A stretch of DNA of 50,877 nucleotides from Companilactobacillus mishanensis (GTDB lineage: Bacteria; Bacillota; Bacilli; Lactobacillales; Lactobacillaceae), in NCBI RefSeq assembly GCF_003946505.1, contig NZ_RHON01000011.1, positions 1-50,877 on the forward strand. The letters run 5' to 3'. Positions 8,467 to 17,230 of this stretch are shown piece by piece. How positions within the stretch are numbered: position 1 is the stretch's first letter; the number at the start of each line of letters is the position of its first letter. Both the position numbers and the translations under genes were made by a program. The notes beneath the pieces are model-generated. The model did no database searches. It saw nothing but the letters and a program-made list of their open reading frames with translations, and was not told where the DNA came from.

Positions 8467-9633
8467 TTATGAAGCTCGACCACTATTGATGATTTTATTG
8501 AAAATCGTTGGGCCAAGTAGACAAGTTATAATTGCCGCTAAAGTTATGGCTCCAGCTTGCGTTTCACTGATGATCTTCAAACTTTTACCAACTTCCAAAA
8601 TAGGAAGAACCAAAGTAATAGTTGTCGTTGTTAAAACAGCTGCAGCAAGTGATAATCTGTGACCGAATCTAGGTTTGAAGACAAAGTAGACGATGGCTTT
8701 TGATAAGACAAAGGCAATCAAGAATACCGGAATCAAGGCGAGAGCTTTAGGATTAGTGAACAGAGTCCGTAGATTCAAGTTAACACCAGTCACAATGAAG
8801 AAAATAGGGATGAAGAATCCATAACCCATCGAACTCAATTTGTCTTGAGTTTCTTCACTAGGTTGCAGCAGTTTCATGACCGCACCAGCCAAGAAGGCGC
8901 CCAAGATACTTTCAGCACCGATCTGTTCCGCAAAAGTAACTAGAGCAAAAATCAGGAAGAATGCCAAACGGATATCGAGTTGAGTCGTGGACTTATTAAT
9001 ATTATCGAAGAATTTGTAAACCGGTTTGAATCTTCGAAGCAGTAAAATAGCAATCAAGAAAATTACCGGTAGCCCAAAGGCAGAAATATAATTTTTTTGT
9101 TGAATAGCCGAATAAATAGTCAATGCAAGTAGGGGAATGAACTCACCCAAGGCAGCAGTCAATAGAATCGTCTGCCCGTATTCTTTTTCCAATAACCCAG
9201 TCTCTTTGAGGAGGGAAATCAGCACACCCATCGCAATAGTACAAAATAAAATAGTAGCTAAAATGAAGTTGTCGAACATTTTAGTTTCGTACATAATTCC
9301 GCTAAGAATCAACGACATTAAGAGGATACTGAAGAAACCACCAAAGGCGATACCCAAAGGTGAGCCTTTAGCTTCAGCTTTAGATTTCTTTTTTTCGATC
9401 AAGTCAAAATTGATCTCCATACCACCCAAGAAAATGAGCATGATGACACCCAAGTTGGAGAGGTACTTCAAAGTCATATCAGGCTGAACCAAATTAAGAC
9501 CAGTTTTCCCGATCAAAATTCCCATAATGATTTCCGAAATAGAACCCGGCATTTTGGTGATTTTAAATCGAGCAAGAATCAAAGGAGCAGCTAACGCTGC
9601 AAATAATGTGATAAGTAATGAAAACTCTGGCAT
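8467..9633 (-). CDS. cation:proton antiporter (CPA2, NapA/KefB-like)
   Basis: Polytopic membrane protein of 388 residues, hydrophobic almost throughout with about a dozen segments, typical of the Na+/H+ exchanger fold. It lacks the C-terminal TrkA-N/TrkA-C regulatory domains of long KefB-type proteins. Where NapA-type antiporters have an Asp-Asp pair and Kef a Gln-Asp pair, this protein appears to read ALGEFIPLL, so the ion-coupling residue may be Glu; that alignment is by eye. AGGGGAT precedes the ATG. It probably exports Na+ or K+ for pH or osmotic balance. Confidence 0.85.
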   Translation of the reverse strand: MPEFSLLITLFAALAAPLILARFKITKMPGSISEIIMGILIGKTGLNLVQPDMTLKYLSNLGVIMLIFLGGMEINFDLIEKKKSKAEAKGSPLGIAFGGFFSILLMSLILSGIMYETKMFDNFILATILFCTIAMGVLISLLKETGLLEKEYGQTILLTAALGEFIPLLALTIYSAIQQKNYISAFGLPVIFLIAILLLRRFKPVYKFFDNINKSTTQLDIRLAFFLIFALVTFAEQIGAESILGAFLAGAVMKLLQPSEETQDKLSSMGYGFFIPIFFIVTGVNLNLRTLFTNPKALALIPVFLIAFVLSKAIVYFVFKPRFGHRLSLAAAVLTTTTITLVLPILEVGKSLKIISETQAGAITLAAIITCLLGPTIFNKIINSGRAS

Positions 9634-9794
9634 AAAAATATCCCCTAAGTAATAAAAGTTTCTTTATTCTATAACAACTATTAGTATAAACCAAATCCTT
9701 AATACAAAAACCACATCAAGTTCATTCTTTATTCATACTTTTTCGTTAAAGTAATTCAAATAAGATACAGTTCGATTACAAAATGGAGGCAGAT

Positions 9795-9947
9795 ATGAAT
9801 TTTCTGTTCATGGCAGTGGCATTCGTACTTGGCCTAGTATTATTATTTACCGGCAGTCATTTTAAAAATGGGAAGGCATCAAGACTTTGTTACGGAGTCG
9901 GCACAATCGGAGTGATACTAGCGATGTATATAGCGTGGCCAAAATAA
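9795..9947 (+). CDS. small membrane protein, 50 residues
   Basis: A short gene with a strong ribosome site (GGAGG, five bases before ATG). The product starts MNFLFMAVAFVLGLVLLF and has two hydrophobic segments (about 2-19 and 33-47) joined by a basic loop (HFKNGKASR). It ends with its own terminator. The function is unknown; the clean start, the terminator and the membrane-like composition support it as a real gene. Confidence 0.75.
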   Translation: MNFLFMAVAFVLGLVLLFTGSHFKNGKASRLCYGVGTIGVILAMYIAWPK

Positions 9948-9983
9948 AAGATACGAAAACTTATTTGTTTTCGTATCTTTTTT
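9946..9983 (+). terminator. bidirectional terminator
   Basis: AAAAGATACGAAAAC (9946-9960) pairs with GTTTTCGTATCTTTT (9967-9981), T-run following; its arms begin inside the stop codon of the small membrane protein gene. Confidence 0.85.
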
Positions 9984-9997
9984 AGTTGTCTTTAATA

Positions 9998-10210
9998 TGC
10001 CGTCTGCAGAGCTGAGAAATACTCTTCGGCTGCCGTCTCCAGAGCTGTGAAATACTCTTCGGCTGTGTGCGGTACGGTTCGAGCCTAAGGTCGGTCTCGA
10101 ACCTCGGTTTTAAGCCTTACCATGGTTCGGTAAGGCTTAAAACTCGTCCGGTGGTGTAAGGGCTAAAGCCCTAACGCCACTTTCACTGCCTTCGAATATT
10201 TCTCAGCTCT
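9998..10210 (-). repeat. structured intergenic element, copy 5 (G+C-rich variant with duplicated outer strand)
   Basis: The outer stem is a perfect 14 bp, AGAGCTGAGAAATA (10008-10021) with 10197-10210. Inside are hairpins at 10151-10180 (AGGGCT-AA-AGCCCT tip), 10107-10143 (a perfect 15-bp stem) and 10076-10103 (GGTTCGAG/CTCGAACC). The outer strand and its TGCCG boundary occur twice in tandem: 33-base units at 9998-10030 and 10031-10063 with two mismatches. It lacks a clear CGTTCC, so family membership rests on layout, the TGCCG boundary and orientation. DNA from 10211 to 10413 shows no gene. Confidence 0.6.
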
Positions 10211-10413
10211 TCCGACTAGTTTTGATCGATAATTGATTATACAGCTGACTCAATATAATTTGTGGATTATAAAATTCGAGTTTCAGATAATCCCAGAATT
10301 TAGGGTTCAATTCCCATACTGGTGATAAATTACAGTGAACTGAATACTATTAAAGAATGGTGCACTACATCCGCACCCAGACCCAAAGAATGCATAAGAT
10401 TGAATAGTGCTGT

Positions 10414-10580
10414 TTAGATGCAGGAATCAAATCGGTTTCGGCTCAGTAGCTAAATTTCACTTAGTCGAGGGACTCGGCTTAGTGAAAGGGGCAGCTTGAA
10501 AACTTTTCGAATTTTGAAAAGGTTCCAAGTGTCCCAGCTACGTTCCAGCCGAAGAAACCGATTTGATTCCGGAATCGGCA
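10414..10580 (+). repeat. structured intergenic element, copy 3 (short form)
   Basis: TTAGATGCAG and GGAATCGGCA (10571-10580) flank a perfect 17-bp outer stem, GGAATCAAATCGGTTTC (10423-10439) with 10554-10570, extended by CGGCT/AGCCG. GGCTCAG is at 10440-10446. P2 is 10457-10485 (TCACT...AGTGA, GTCGAG-GGA-CTCGGC); P3 is 10488-10535 (GCTTG/CAAG, CTTTTC/GAAAAG). A single CGTTCC is at 10541-10546, without the 72-base module of copies 1 and 2. It ends ten bases from the stop of the convergent ACT-domain gene. Confidence 0.85.
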
Positions 10581-10590
10581 CCAACCACCT

Positions 10591-11025
10591 CTACTCAATC
10601 GAAATCAGTTGAACATTACTGATTCCTTGATAACCACTTAGTTTATCCAATATATCATCAATAGTCCCGCTCAAATGACTAATATCAAACGATAAAACAA
10701 CACTCGCAAGATCATGAATAGGAATATTTTGGTTGATAGTCAAAACACTTGCATTGGAATCTGACAACAACAGCAAAACTTTCGAAAGTAAACCTTGTTC
10801 ATGCTCCAACATCAATGATATCAGTGCTTTCCTTGTTGTCCTATTTTCTTCAGGCAGAAAGACTAAACCTTTATATTTGTAGTAAGTTCCACGACTGATG
10901 CCAACAACTTTAACAGCATCGCTGACTTGATGGACTTTACCACTTTCCAAAAGTTGTCGTGCTCTGATGACTTTATCATAGGTCTCTGGCAAAATTGATC
11001 CATCAACAATATAATATTTTTCCAC
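10591..11025 (-). CDS. thrR: ACT-domain transcriptional regulator, ThrR/PheB (YszB) type
   Basis: 144 residues. The N-terminal half has a helix-turn-helix-like segment (about 27-50, DAVKVVGISRGTYYKYKG); the C-terminal half is an ACT domain (about 70-144, EHEQGLLSKVLLLLSDSN...ILTINQ-type fold), which senses amino acids. In Bacillus subtilis the homologue ThrR represses threonine genes. Here it is the third gene of thrC-thrB-thrR, one base after the thrB stop, with GTG as start and GAGGTAG as ribosome site inside thrB. Context strongly suggests feedback control of the two divergent threonine operons. Confidence 0.8.
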   Translation of the reverse strand: MEKYYIVDGSILPETYDKVIRARQLLESGKVHQVSDAVKVVGISRGTYYKYKGLVFLPEENRTTRKALISLMLEHEQGLLSKVLLLLSDSNASVLTINQNIPIHDLASVVLSFDISHLSGTIDDILDKLSGYQGISNVQLISIE

Positions 11026-11026
11026 T

Positions 11027-11908
11027 TTAATCTACCTCGCTAGTTGCTCCCTTTTTGTCGACACTTAAATGATGTATTTCCCAATCTGGAAATGCTTTTG
11101 TAGCATCTGAAATGATTTTGTCGGCGGCCATTCCGTCGGCTGTGATTGCCATCATCGTTGATCCGCTACCGCTGATATACATTGTACCATTTGAATTTTT
11201 GCAGATTTCTTTAGCTTGTTTGTAGTCGGGGATAAGTGTGGCGCGATAGGGTTCGTGCATCTTATCCTTGATGGCACTGTGAATAACTTTCATATCACCA
11301 AGCTCCAAGGCTTTTGCTAAAGCACCTAAGTGGCTCATCTGATAAATTGCATCACTATAGCTCATTTCGTTTGGCAAAATCGAGCGTGCTTCTTCTGTGC
11401 TGACTTTGTAATTTGGAATCATGGCGATGAAATGTAAGTCAGGACTTACATTGAAATGAACAGTTTGGACGTTTTGATCCTCGTCGACAAATGAAACGCC
11501 TAAGTTTCCGTAGATGGCAGGGGAGACATTATCTGGATGTCCTTCCATTTGTGTGGCTAAGTCCAAAATTTCATCATTTGCCAAAGGTCCGTTGAACCAA
11601 GTATTGGCACCTTTCAATCCGGCTACGATACAGATGGCAGAGCTGCCTAATCCACGTGCTACGGGAATCGTATTATCAATAGTAATTTTTACATTTGGTA
11701 CTGGCTCGTTAAGAAAATTACAGCATTTAACGAAGGCTTGATACACTAAATTATCTTCATTTTTGAATTCATCTGGACAACCAACAATTTCTAATTTATC
11801 TGAACTAGGTTCGAAAGTAATCGTTGAGTATAAAGAAACGGCCAGACCCATACAGTCAAAGCCGACTCCAATATTTGCACTTGTTGCGGGAACTTTAATT
11901 CTTATCAT
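11027..11908 (-). CDS. thrB: homoserine kinase
   Basis: Phosphorylates L-homoserine to O-phosphohomoserine with ATP in threonine synthesis. It is a GHMP kinase of 293 residues, close to normal length. The N-terminal strand PATSANIGVGFDCMG, the ATP-binding ARGLGSSAICIVAG near residues 82-95 and the C-terminal GSGSTMMA motif (about 247) are all present. The gene overlaps thrC by 14 bases with AGAGG as ribosome site, indicating translational coupling, and is followed at one base by the ACT regulator. Confidence 0.97.
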   Translation of the reverse strand: MIRIKVPATSANIGVGFDCMGLAVSLYSTITFEPSSDKLEIVGCPDEFKNEDNLVYQAFVKCCNFLNEPVPNVKITIDNTIPVARGLGSSAICIVAGLKGANTWFNGPLANDEILDLATQMEGHPDNVSPAIYGNLGVSFVDEDQNVQTVHFNVSPDLHFIAMIPNYKVSTEEARSILPNEMSYSDAIYQMSHLGALAKALELGDMKVIHSAIKDKMHEPYRATLIPDYKQAKEICKNSNGTMYISGSGSTMMAITADGMAADKIISDATKAFPDWEIHHLSVDKKGATSEVD

Positions 11909-13385
11909 AAAACTCTGCCTCTACTTTCGATTTCACATAAGACTTCATGTCTGATTTGTCGATCACGTCTTCATGCAAAATTGGTAGACTCCAAACTTTC
12001 TCAAGATTGTCAGGGATGGCAACGTTAGTTTGTTGAGCCAATTTTTCCATAATTTCGTGGTCATCATCGGGGATGTCATCCATAACGGCATCAGCAACGA
12101 CTTTGACAAATTTATATGGGCTAGCTGTACTTAACAGCACCATCGGAGTTTTGGCATCGTGTGCCTGATAGTCACGCATAACTTTATAACCGACGGCTGT
12201 ATGTGGATCCATTAGATAGCCATCTTTATTATATACATCTTTGATTGAATCTTTAACTTCATCGTCTGTACTGAAGCCACAATAGAAATCTTTTTTGATC
12301 TCGGCAAGGATTTCATCGGAAACTTGATATTTTCCTTCACTCTCAAGTTGATCCATCAATGTCTTAACGTAATCTGTATCTTCACCACTCTTATAATAGA
12401 GGAGACGCTCAAAATTACTTGATATCTGGATGTCCATACTTGGGGCAACTGTCTGGAAGAATGGCATGTTGCGATCGTATATACCACTGTTGAAAAATTT
12501 TGTTAAAACGTTGTTCTCATTGCTTGCGACGATAAATTTGTTCACAGGTAGTCCCAATTGCTTGGCGTAGTAGCCTGCTAGCACATCACCGAAGTTACCA
12601 GTTGGTACTGTAAAATTAATTTTGTTTCCTATATTAATATGCTTATTTTTTACCAATTGCATATATGAATAGAAGTAGTAGACCACTTGAGGAATTAGAC
12701 GACCAATGTTGATCGAGTTAGCACTTGAAAGACTGACATTGAGGCCTAGTTCCTTTTTGAGTTGTTCGTCATTAAAAATCTTCTTCACATTACTTTGAGC
12801 ATCGTCAAAATTACCTTTTATGGCAGTTACTTCTGTATTGCTTCCATTTGTAGTTGTCATTTGAAGCTTTTGAATCTTGCTAACACCATTATGTGGATAG
12901 AAGACTGTGATACCCATTTTCTCGAGATTCTTGAATCCTTCCAAAGCAGCTTTTCCTGTGTCGCCACTTGTTGCTGTCAAAATCATTACTTTGTTATTAG
13001 CTTCCAAAACGTTCTTCATTAATTGAGGCAACATCTGTAATCCAACGTCCTTGAAGGCACTTGTTGGTCCGTGGAATAATTCCAGTACATGGAAATCATC
13101 GACGTCAGCCACTGGTGTTACTTCTTTTGTATCAAAGCTTTCGTCGTAGGCATTGTGGATACTGTTGCTTATTTCTTCATTAGAGAAGTCAGGCAGGAGT
13201 TTTTCCAATACGATCTGTGCTATTTCTTCATAGCTTAAATTAATTAATTTATTAACGTCTATATGTAATTTGTTGAGGTCGGGGAATACGAAAAGCCCGC
13301 CATCATCAGCGAAGCCTTTCTTTATAGCTTCCTTTGCTGAAATTTGTATTTTTTTATTTCGTGTACTTGTATAGTAATTATTCAT
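11895..13385 (-). CDS. thrC: threonine synthase
   Basis: PLP enzyme converting O-phosphohomoserine to L-threonine. 496 residues, the long form. The pyridoxal lysine lies in GPTSAFKDVGLQMLPQ near residue 112; the phosphate-binding glycine loop (TGNFGD) is near 265 and TSGDTGKAA near 145. AAGGAG precedes the ATG by nine bases. It is first in thrC-thrB-thrR and is transcribed away from hom-aspartokinase across a 100-base shared control region. Confidence 0.97.
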   Translation of the reverse strand: MNNYYTSTRNKKIQISAKEAIKKGFADDGGLFVFPDLNKLHIDVNKLINLSYEEIAQIVLEKLLPDFSNEEISNSIHNAYDESFDTKEVTPVADVDDFHVLELFHGPTSAFKDVGLQMLPQLMKNVLEANNKVMILTATSGDTGKAALEGFKNLEKMGITVFYPHNGVSKIQKLQMTTTNGSNTEVTAIKGNFDDAQSNVKKIFNDEQLKKELGLNVSLSSANSINIGRLIPQVVYYFYSYMQLVKNKHINIGNKINFTVPTGNFGDVLAGYYAKQLGLPVNKFIVASNENNVLTKFFNSGIYDRNMPFFQTVAPSMDIQISSNFERLLYYKSGEDTDYVKTLMDQLESEGKYQVSDEILAEIKKDFYCGFSTDDEVKDSIKDVYNKDGYLMDPHTAVGYKVMRDYQAHDAKTPMVLLSTASPYKFVKVVADAVMDDIPDDDHEIMEKLAQQTNVAIPDNLEKVWSLPILHEDVIDKSDMKSYVKSKVEAEFYDKN

Positions 13386-13399
13386 CGGTTATAACTCCT

Positions 13400-13451
13400 T
13401 GCTTTTCGAATGTTTATATGATAACCTGTTTTTAAATAAAAAACAAGTGTT
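13400..13451 (-). promoter_or_regulatory. thrC promoter overlapping an inverted repeat (candidate ThrR operator)
   Basis: On the minus strand TTGTTT, a 17-base spacer and TATCAT form a promoter for thrC. A perfect inverted repeat, TGTTTTT-AAATA-AAAAACA (13427-13445), sits over its -35 and spacer, and is the only clear dyad in the divergent interval. Binding by the co-encoded ACT regulator is inference. Confidence 0.5.
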
Positions 13452-13485
13452 TACGAATAATGAACACGTACAGGAGGTTAAGCCT

Positions 13486-14661
13486 ATGAATATCGCAATA
13501 TTAGGATTTGGAACAGTAGGAAAAGGCGTTTATGAAATAGTAAAGAAGGCCAATGGGCAAACCAGAAACCTCTCTGTAAGTCACATCTTGATCAGAAAGA
13601 ATAAAGAACGTGTTCTTCCCGAAATGACAGGTAATATAGAAGAAATATTAAATGATAAAAATACTGATGTAGTTGTAGAAGCTATCGGTGGTATCGAACC
13701 AGCTCACGAATACATCCTTTCAGCATTAGAACATGGTAAACATGTGATAACAGCTAACAAGGCAGTTATCGCAGTTTACTTGAAAGAATTTACAGATGCT
13801 GCAGAACAAAACAATGTTAAGTTTTACTTCGAAGCTTCAGTTGGTGGTGGTATTCCTTGGATCCAAGGTTTGGAAAAAGCACTCAGAATCGACCGTGTTA
13901 ATTCAATCCAAGGTATCTTCAATGGAACAAGTAATTTCATCCTCGACCAAATGAGCCGTCGTGGTGGTTCATTCGTAGATGTTTTGAAGGAAGCTCAAAA
14001 ACTTGGATATGCTGAAGCAGACCCAAGTGCTGATATCGATGGTATCGACGTTGCCAACAAGCTTTGTATCAGTTGTGACATTGCTTATAACATCGATATC
14101 AAGAATCGCAAAGCACTTCCAATCTTTGGTATCAGAAATATCACAGCCAAAGACGTTGAATACTTTGCAAAGAAGGGCCTATCAGTTAAATTGATCGGTC
14201 GCACACATCAAAAAGGTAACAAATTCGACTACGTGGTTGAACCATCATTGTTCGTTAACCATTCACTCGAAGCCAACACACCTGACAATTACAATTTGAT
14301 TTCTCTAAACGGAGATACAATTGGAAAACTTGATTTCTTCGGACAAGGTGCAGGGATGTTACCAACAGCCAATGCCGTTATCCAAGACATTCTCGATATC
14401 CAAGAAGAAAAAGAACACTTAAAACGTGAATTCAACAAGAAGTTAGAGTATTGCCCACAATTAACAAAAGGTGATTACCTAGTACGTTCAAAAGCCGACA
14501 TTGCAGATTTATTCAAAGATTTCGCACCAACATACGAAGGCAAATATTTAGCAGTACATTCGATTCCAGTAGGTGAAATGCATAAAATTATGAGACAAGT
14601 TCTAAAAGTGGACAGCTCAGCATTTATGGTTAGCCTGCCAAATGGGGAGGCAGTTGCATAA
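13486..14661 (+). CDS. hom: homoserine dehydrogenase
   Basis: Reduces aspartate semialdehyde to homoserine with NAD(P)H. 391 residues: Rossmann GFGTVGKGVYE at the N-terminus, EAIGGIEPAHEYI and ANKAVIA near 70-95, EASVGGGIPWI near 125 and the catalytic-region NGTSNFILDQM near 150. ATG at 13486 is chosen because AGGAGG lies eight bases upstream; an earlier in-frame codon at 13399 falls in the promoter region. At 391 residues it is shorter than the 420-435 of Bacillus or Lactococcus Hom, so the C-terminal ACT domain is reduced or divergent. It overlaps the aspartokinase gene by one base (TAATG). Confidence 0.95.
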   Translation: MNIAILGFGTVGKGVYEIVKKANGQTRNLSVSHILIRKNKERVLPEMTGNIEEILNDKNTDVVVEAIGGIEPAHEYILSALEHGKHVITANKAVIAVYLKEFTDAAEQNNVKFYFEASVGGGIPWIQGLEKALRIDRVNSIQGIFNGTSNFILDQMSRRGGSFVDVLKEAQKLGYAEADPSADIDGIDVANKLCISCDIAYNIDIKNRKALPIFGIRNITAKDVEYFAKKGLSVKLIGRTHQKGNKFDYVVEPSLFVNHSLEANTPDNYNLISLNGDTIGKLDFFGQGAGMLPTANAVIQDILDIQEEKEHLKREFNKKLEYCPQLTKGDYLVRSKADIADLFKDFAPTYEGKYLAVHSIPVGEMHKIMRQVLKVDSSAFMVSLPNGEAVA

Positions 14662-15989
14662 TGAAAGTAGCAAAATTTGGAGGAAGCTCCGTAGCAGATT
14701 CAGATCAGTTTAGAAAAGTAAAAGCGATAGCGAACAGTGACTCAGATAGAAATGTCATCGTCGTGAGTGCCGCTGGTAAAAGTAGTGCTGAGCCAGTCAA
14801 AGTTACAGATTTATTGATTCAGTTGGAAGATGCCAAATCAAACGGTACAGACTGCCAACGAATTTTCGATCACATAAGTGATCGCGTTCTCAAGATTCGT
14901 GATGAGTTAAATCTTGACGTCAATATTGAAAACGATCTGAAGGAAATTTATTCAAAATTAGATAGCTGTTCACATGATTACTTAGTCTCACGTGGTGAAT
15001 ATTTAACAGGTAAATTGATGGCCGCTTATCTCGGCTATTACTTCGCAGATGCTAAAGACTTCATGATTTTCGATAGGGAAAATTTTGATTATCAAGCATC
15101 CGAAAAACGTATCAAAGAAATTATGGCTGCCCATGAATATATCGTCGCACCTGGTTTCTATGGTGCCAATGAAGATGGTTCAATCCACTTGATGCCCCGT
15201 GGTGGTAGTGACATCTCCGGCTCGATTTTGGCAAGCCTACTCAACGCCAGCCTTTATGAAAACTGGACAGATGTATCAGGTATCTTGATGGCAGATCCAA
15301 GAATCGTCAATCATTCAAAGAAAATCGATGTCCTAACATATGATGAGCTACAAGAATTGTCATACATGGGAATCGGAGTTTTCCAAGAAGAAGCAGTTCG
15401 TCCTGTACGTGAAAAACAAATCCCAACAAAAATTCTCAATACAAATCATCCAGAAGATAGCGGAACACTTGTGGTAGATTCCGCTGCTAAAAAGTCAGAT
15501 AACAATATAATCACAGGTATCGCTGGTAAGAAGAATTACACAGTTATCACAATCAAGAAATATCAATTGAACAAACATATCGAAGTATTGCAAAACGTTC
15601 TCTCCGTTCTTCAAAAATTCCATATCTCGATCAATTACGTTCCTTCAGGTATGGATTCATTCAGCTTCCTTTGCAGACAAAGCGAAGTTAGCAACAAACT
15701 AGAAGCTATTCTTCTAAAATTAAGAAACAAATGTGGGTTGGATTCAGTTGAAGTTAATCGTGACATCGCCTTAGTTGCTGCTGTTTCACTCCAATTGAGC
15801 AAACGTCCTGCTATTGCTGGTAAGATTCTCGATTATCTTGATAACAGTCTCATCAACGTCAGATTGGTTATTCAAGAAGGTAGTGACATCAAAGTTGTCT
15901 TCGGTGTCTCAAATGAAGATTACGAAAAAACAATTTCAAAGATCTATCGTGAGGCAATGTTTCGCGATTACAAAAGAATTCCAGCTTAG
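14661..15989 (+). CDS. aspartate kinase
   Basis: Phosphorylates L-aspartate, the first step to threonine, methionine and lysine. 442 residues with the N-terminal signature KFGGSSVAD, RGEYLTGKL near 112, RGGSDISGS near 178 and tandem ACT domains from about 300 to the end. Its start overlaps the hom stop by one base, so the two are translationally coupled, as for the threonine-dedicated isoform ThrD in Bacillus. Context suggests a threonine-specific enzyme; lysine genes are not in the window, nor is asd. Confidence 0.95.
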   Translation: MKVAKFGGSSVADSDQFRKVKAIANSDSDRNVIVVSAAGKSSAEPVKVTDLLIQLEDAKSNGTDCQRIFDHISDRVLKIRDELNLDVNIENDLKEIYSKLDSCSHDYLVSRGEYLTGKLMAAYLGYYFADAKDFMIFDRENFDYQASEKRIKEIMAAHEYIVAPGFYGANEDGSIHLMPRGGSDISGSILASLLNASLYENWTDVSGILMADPRIVNHSKKIDVLTYDELQELSYMGIGVFQEEAVRPVREKQIPTKILNTNHPEDSGTLVVDSAAKKSDNNIITGIAGKKNYTVITIKKYQLNKHIEVLQNVLSVLQKFHISINYVPSGMDSFSFLCRQSEVSNKLEAILLKLRNKCGLDSVEVNRDIALVAAVSLQLSKRPAIAGKILDYLDNSLINVRLVIQEGSDIKVVFGVSNEDYEKTISKIYREAMFRDYKRIPA

Positions 15990-16044
15990 ATTATTGAGAA
16001 GGTTGAAATTCATCTCATTTGAAAATTTCTTATACATAGGTAGG

Positions 16045-16074
16045 GGAGTCAGACCTTGAGTCTGGCTCCTTTTT
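16045..16074 (+). terminator. terminator of hom-aspartokinase
   Basis: GGAGTCAGAC pairs with GTCTGGCTCC around CTTGA, followed by TTTTT. Confidence 0.9.
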
Positions 16075-16125
16075 GCGTGGCATGTTATTCTGAAAATAAT
16101 ATTTATAACTACGAAGGTGATTTCT

Positions 16126-16830
16126 ATCAAAACTTTAATTGTTGTTTCTCATCCAGAAATTAATAACTCACAGACGGAAGAATTTTTACAGCAGGCAGCC
16201 AAACCTATGGAAGATGTGACTTGGCATCATGTGGAGTCACTTGAAAAAATTGATGTTGATGCTGAACACAAGTTATTGAAGCAAGCTGACCGAATAATTT
16301 TCCAGTTTCCTCTATATTGGTATTCTGCTCCAGCAGGTTTGAAGCATTGGATTGATACAGTAATGGGACGTAATTTCGTCTATGGTGATGAACAATATAA
16401 TTTGGAAGATAAAGAATTTGGATTAGTTGTTACCACTGGTATGCCCTTGAAGGACTTCCAAGTTGGAGGAACTGAAGGGATGAGCCTTGATCAAATTATG
16501 ACGCCTTATCGAGCATTTGCTAAAAGGGCTAAAATGATAATTATGCCAATATTTACGGTGGCTCAGTTCTGGTATCAAACAGAACCCCAACAAATGAAAC
16601 TATTGATAGATTACCAACGATATATTAATCAAAAATACCCAGACTCATTAAACAACCGCCAAGATTGGTTCGAACATGAGCTAACAAAGTTTGTTAGCAG
16701 GTTAAGTGACGAAGATGAGAGAAATGCCAATTTGGTCTTAGAAACATTTCGAGAACAAATTGAAGATTTAGATCAATTAAATGATACTTTGAAAATGATT
16801 AAGAAGGGTGAGGATGACAACCTTGAATGA
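16126..16830 (+). CDS. NAD(P)H:quinone oxidoreductase, flavodoxin-like (KefF/MdaB type), probably with an ATC start
   Basis: FMN/FAD-dependent quinone reductase of about 234 residues: Rossmann-like KTLIVVSHPEINNSQTEEFL, FQFPLYWYSAPAGLKHWIDTV near 70-90 and TTGMP near 108, typical of the Flavodoxin_2 family. No ATG, GTG or TTG is suitably placed. The only canonical in-frame start, GTG at 16117, lies inside the AAGGTGAT ribosome site. An ATC at 16126 sits at the ideal distance, exactly where relatives start M-K-T-L-I-V. I place the start there; a mutated or non-canonical initiator is likely. The next gene overlaps by 17 bases. Confidence 0.85.
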   Translation: MKTLIVVSHPEINNSQTEEFLQQAAKPMEDVTWHHVESLEKIDVDAEHKLLKQADRIIFQFPLYWYSAPAGLKHWIDTVMGRNFVYGDEQYNLEDKEFGLVVTTGMPLKDFQVGGTEGMSLDQIMTPYRAFAKRAKMIIMPIFTVAQFWYQTEPQQMKLLIDYQRYINQKYPDSLNNRQDWFEHELTKFVSRLSDEDERNANLVLETFREQIEDLDQLNDTLKMIKKGEDDNLE

Positions 16831-17002
16831 ACATTGTGAATGGTTATTAAATGAAGTCGATAAATTGCAACAAAAGCAAGCACATTATGAAGACAGAGCA
16901 TTTTTGTTGTCTTTGAAATCGGTCATAAATGAGCAAAATGAGCGTTCGGAACAGATCCAAAATGAACTAGATGGAAGATTATGGAATCATACAAATTGGT
17001 AA
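16814..17002 (+). CDS. small charged protein of unknown function
   Basis: 62 residues, Glu/Gln/Leu/Lys-rich and predicted wholly helical (NEVDKLQQKQAHYEDRAFLLSLKSVI). I do not recognise the family. ATG at 16814 is chosen over GTG at 16808 because GAAGG lies six bases before it. It overlaps the quinone reductase gene by 17 bases, so the two are probably cotranscribed and coupled. Confidence 0.65.
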   Translation: MTTLNEHCEWLLNEVDKLQQKQAHYEDRAFLLSLKSVINEQNERSEQIQNELDGRLWNHTNW

Positions 17003-17017
17003 ATTGTTAACAAAATC

Positions 17018-17045
17018 GGACAAAAAATAAAATTTGTCCTGTTTT
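17018..17045 (+). terminator. weak terminator
   Basis: GGACAAA pairs with TTTGTCC around an eight-base AT loop, then TGTTTT. Short stem and imperfect T-run. Confidence 0.45.
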
Positions 17046-17230
17046 AATATGTCATGTACGATACTTTTTTATCATAAATAACGCATTTTTGATTAAAATT
17101 ATTCTAATAAATTAAAAATATTTGTTTTAATAAAAATTTTTTTGAAGAAATGAAACCCTTTCCATAGATTTATGTGGTATAAATAATGTATAATTTAGGT
17201 GTTAAAAAATAATAATTTGCATATCATTTA

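Noticed and set aside
10302..10315. tRNA-like GGGTTCAATTCCC T-arm
   Set aside because: No acceptor, D or anticodon arm of matching size surrounds it; at most a chance hairpin.
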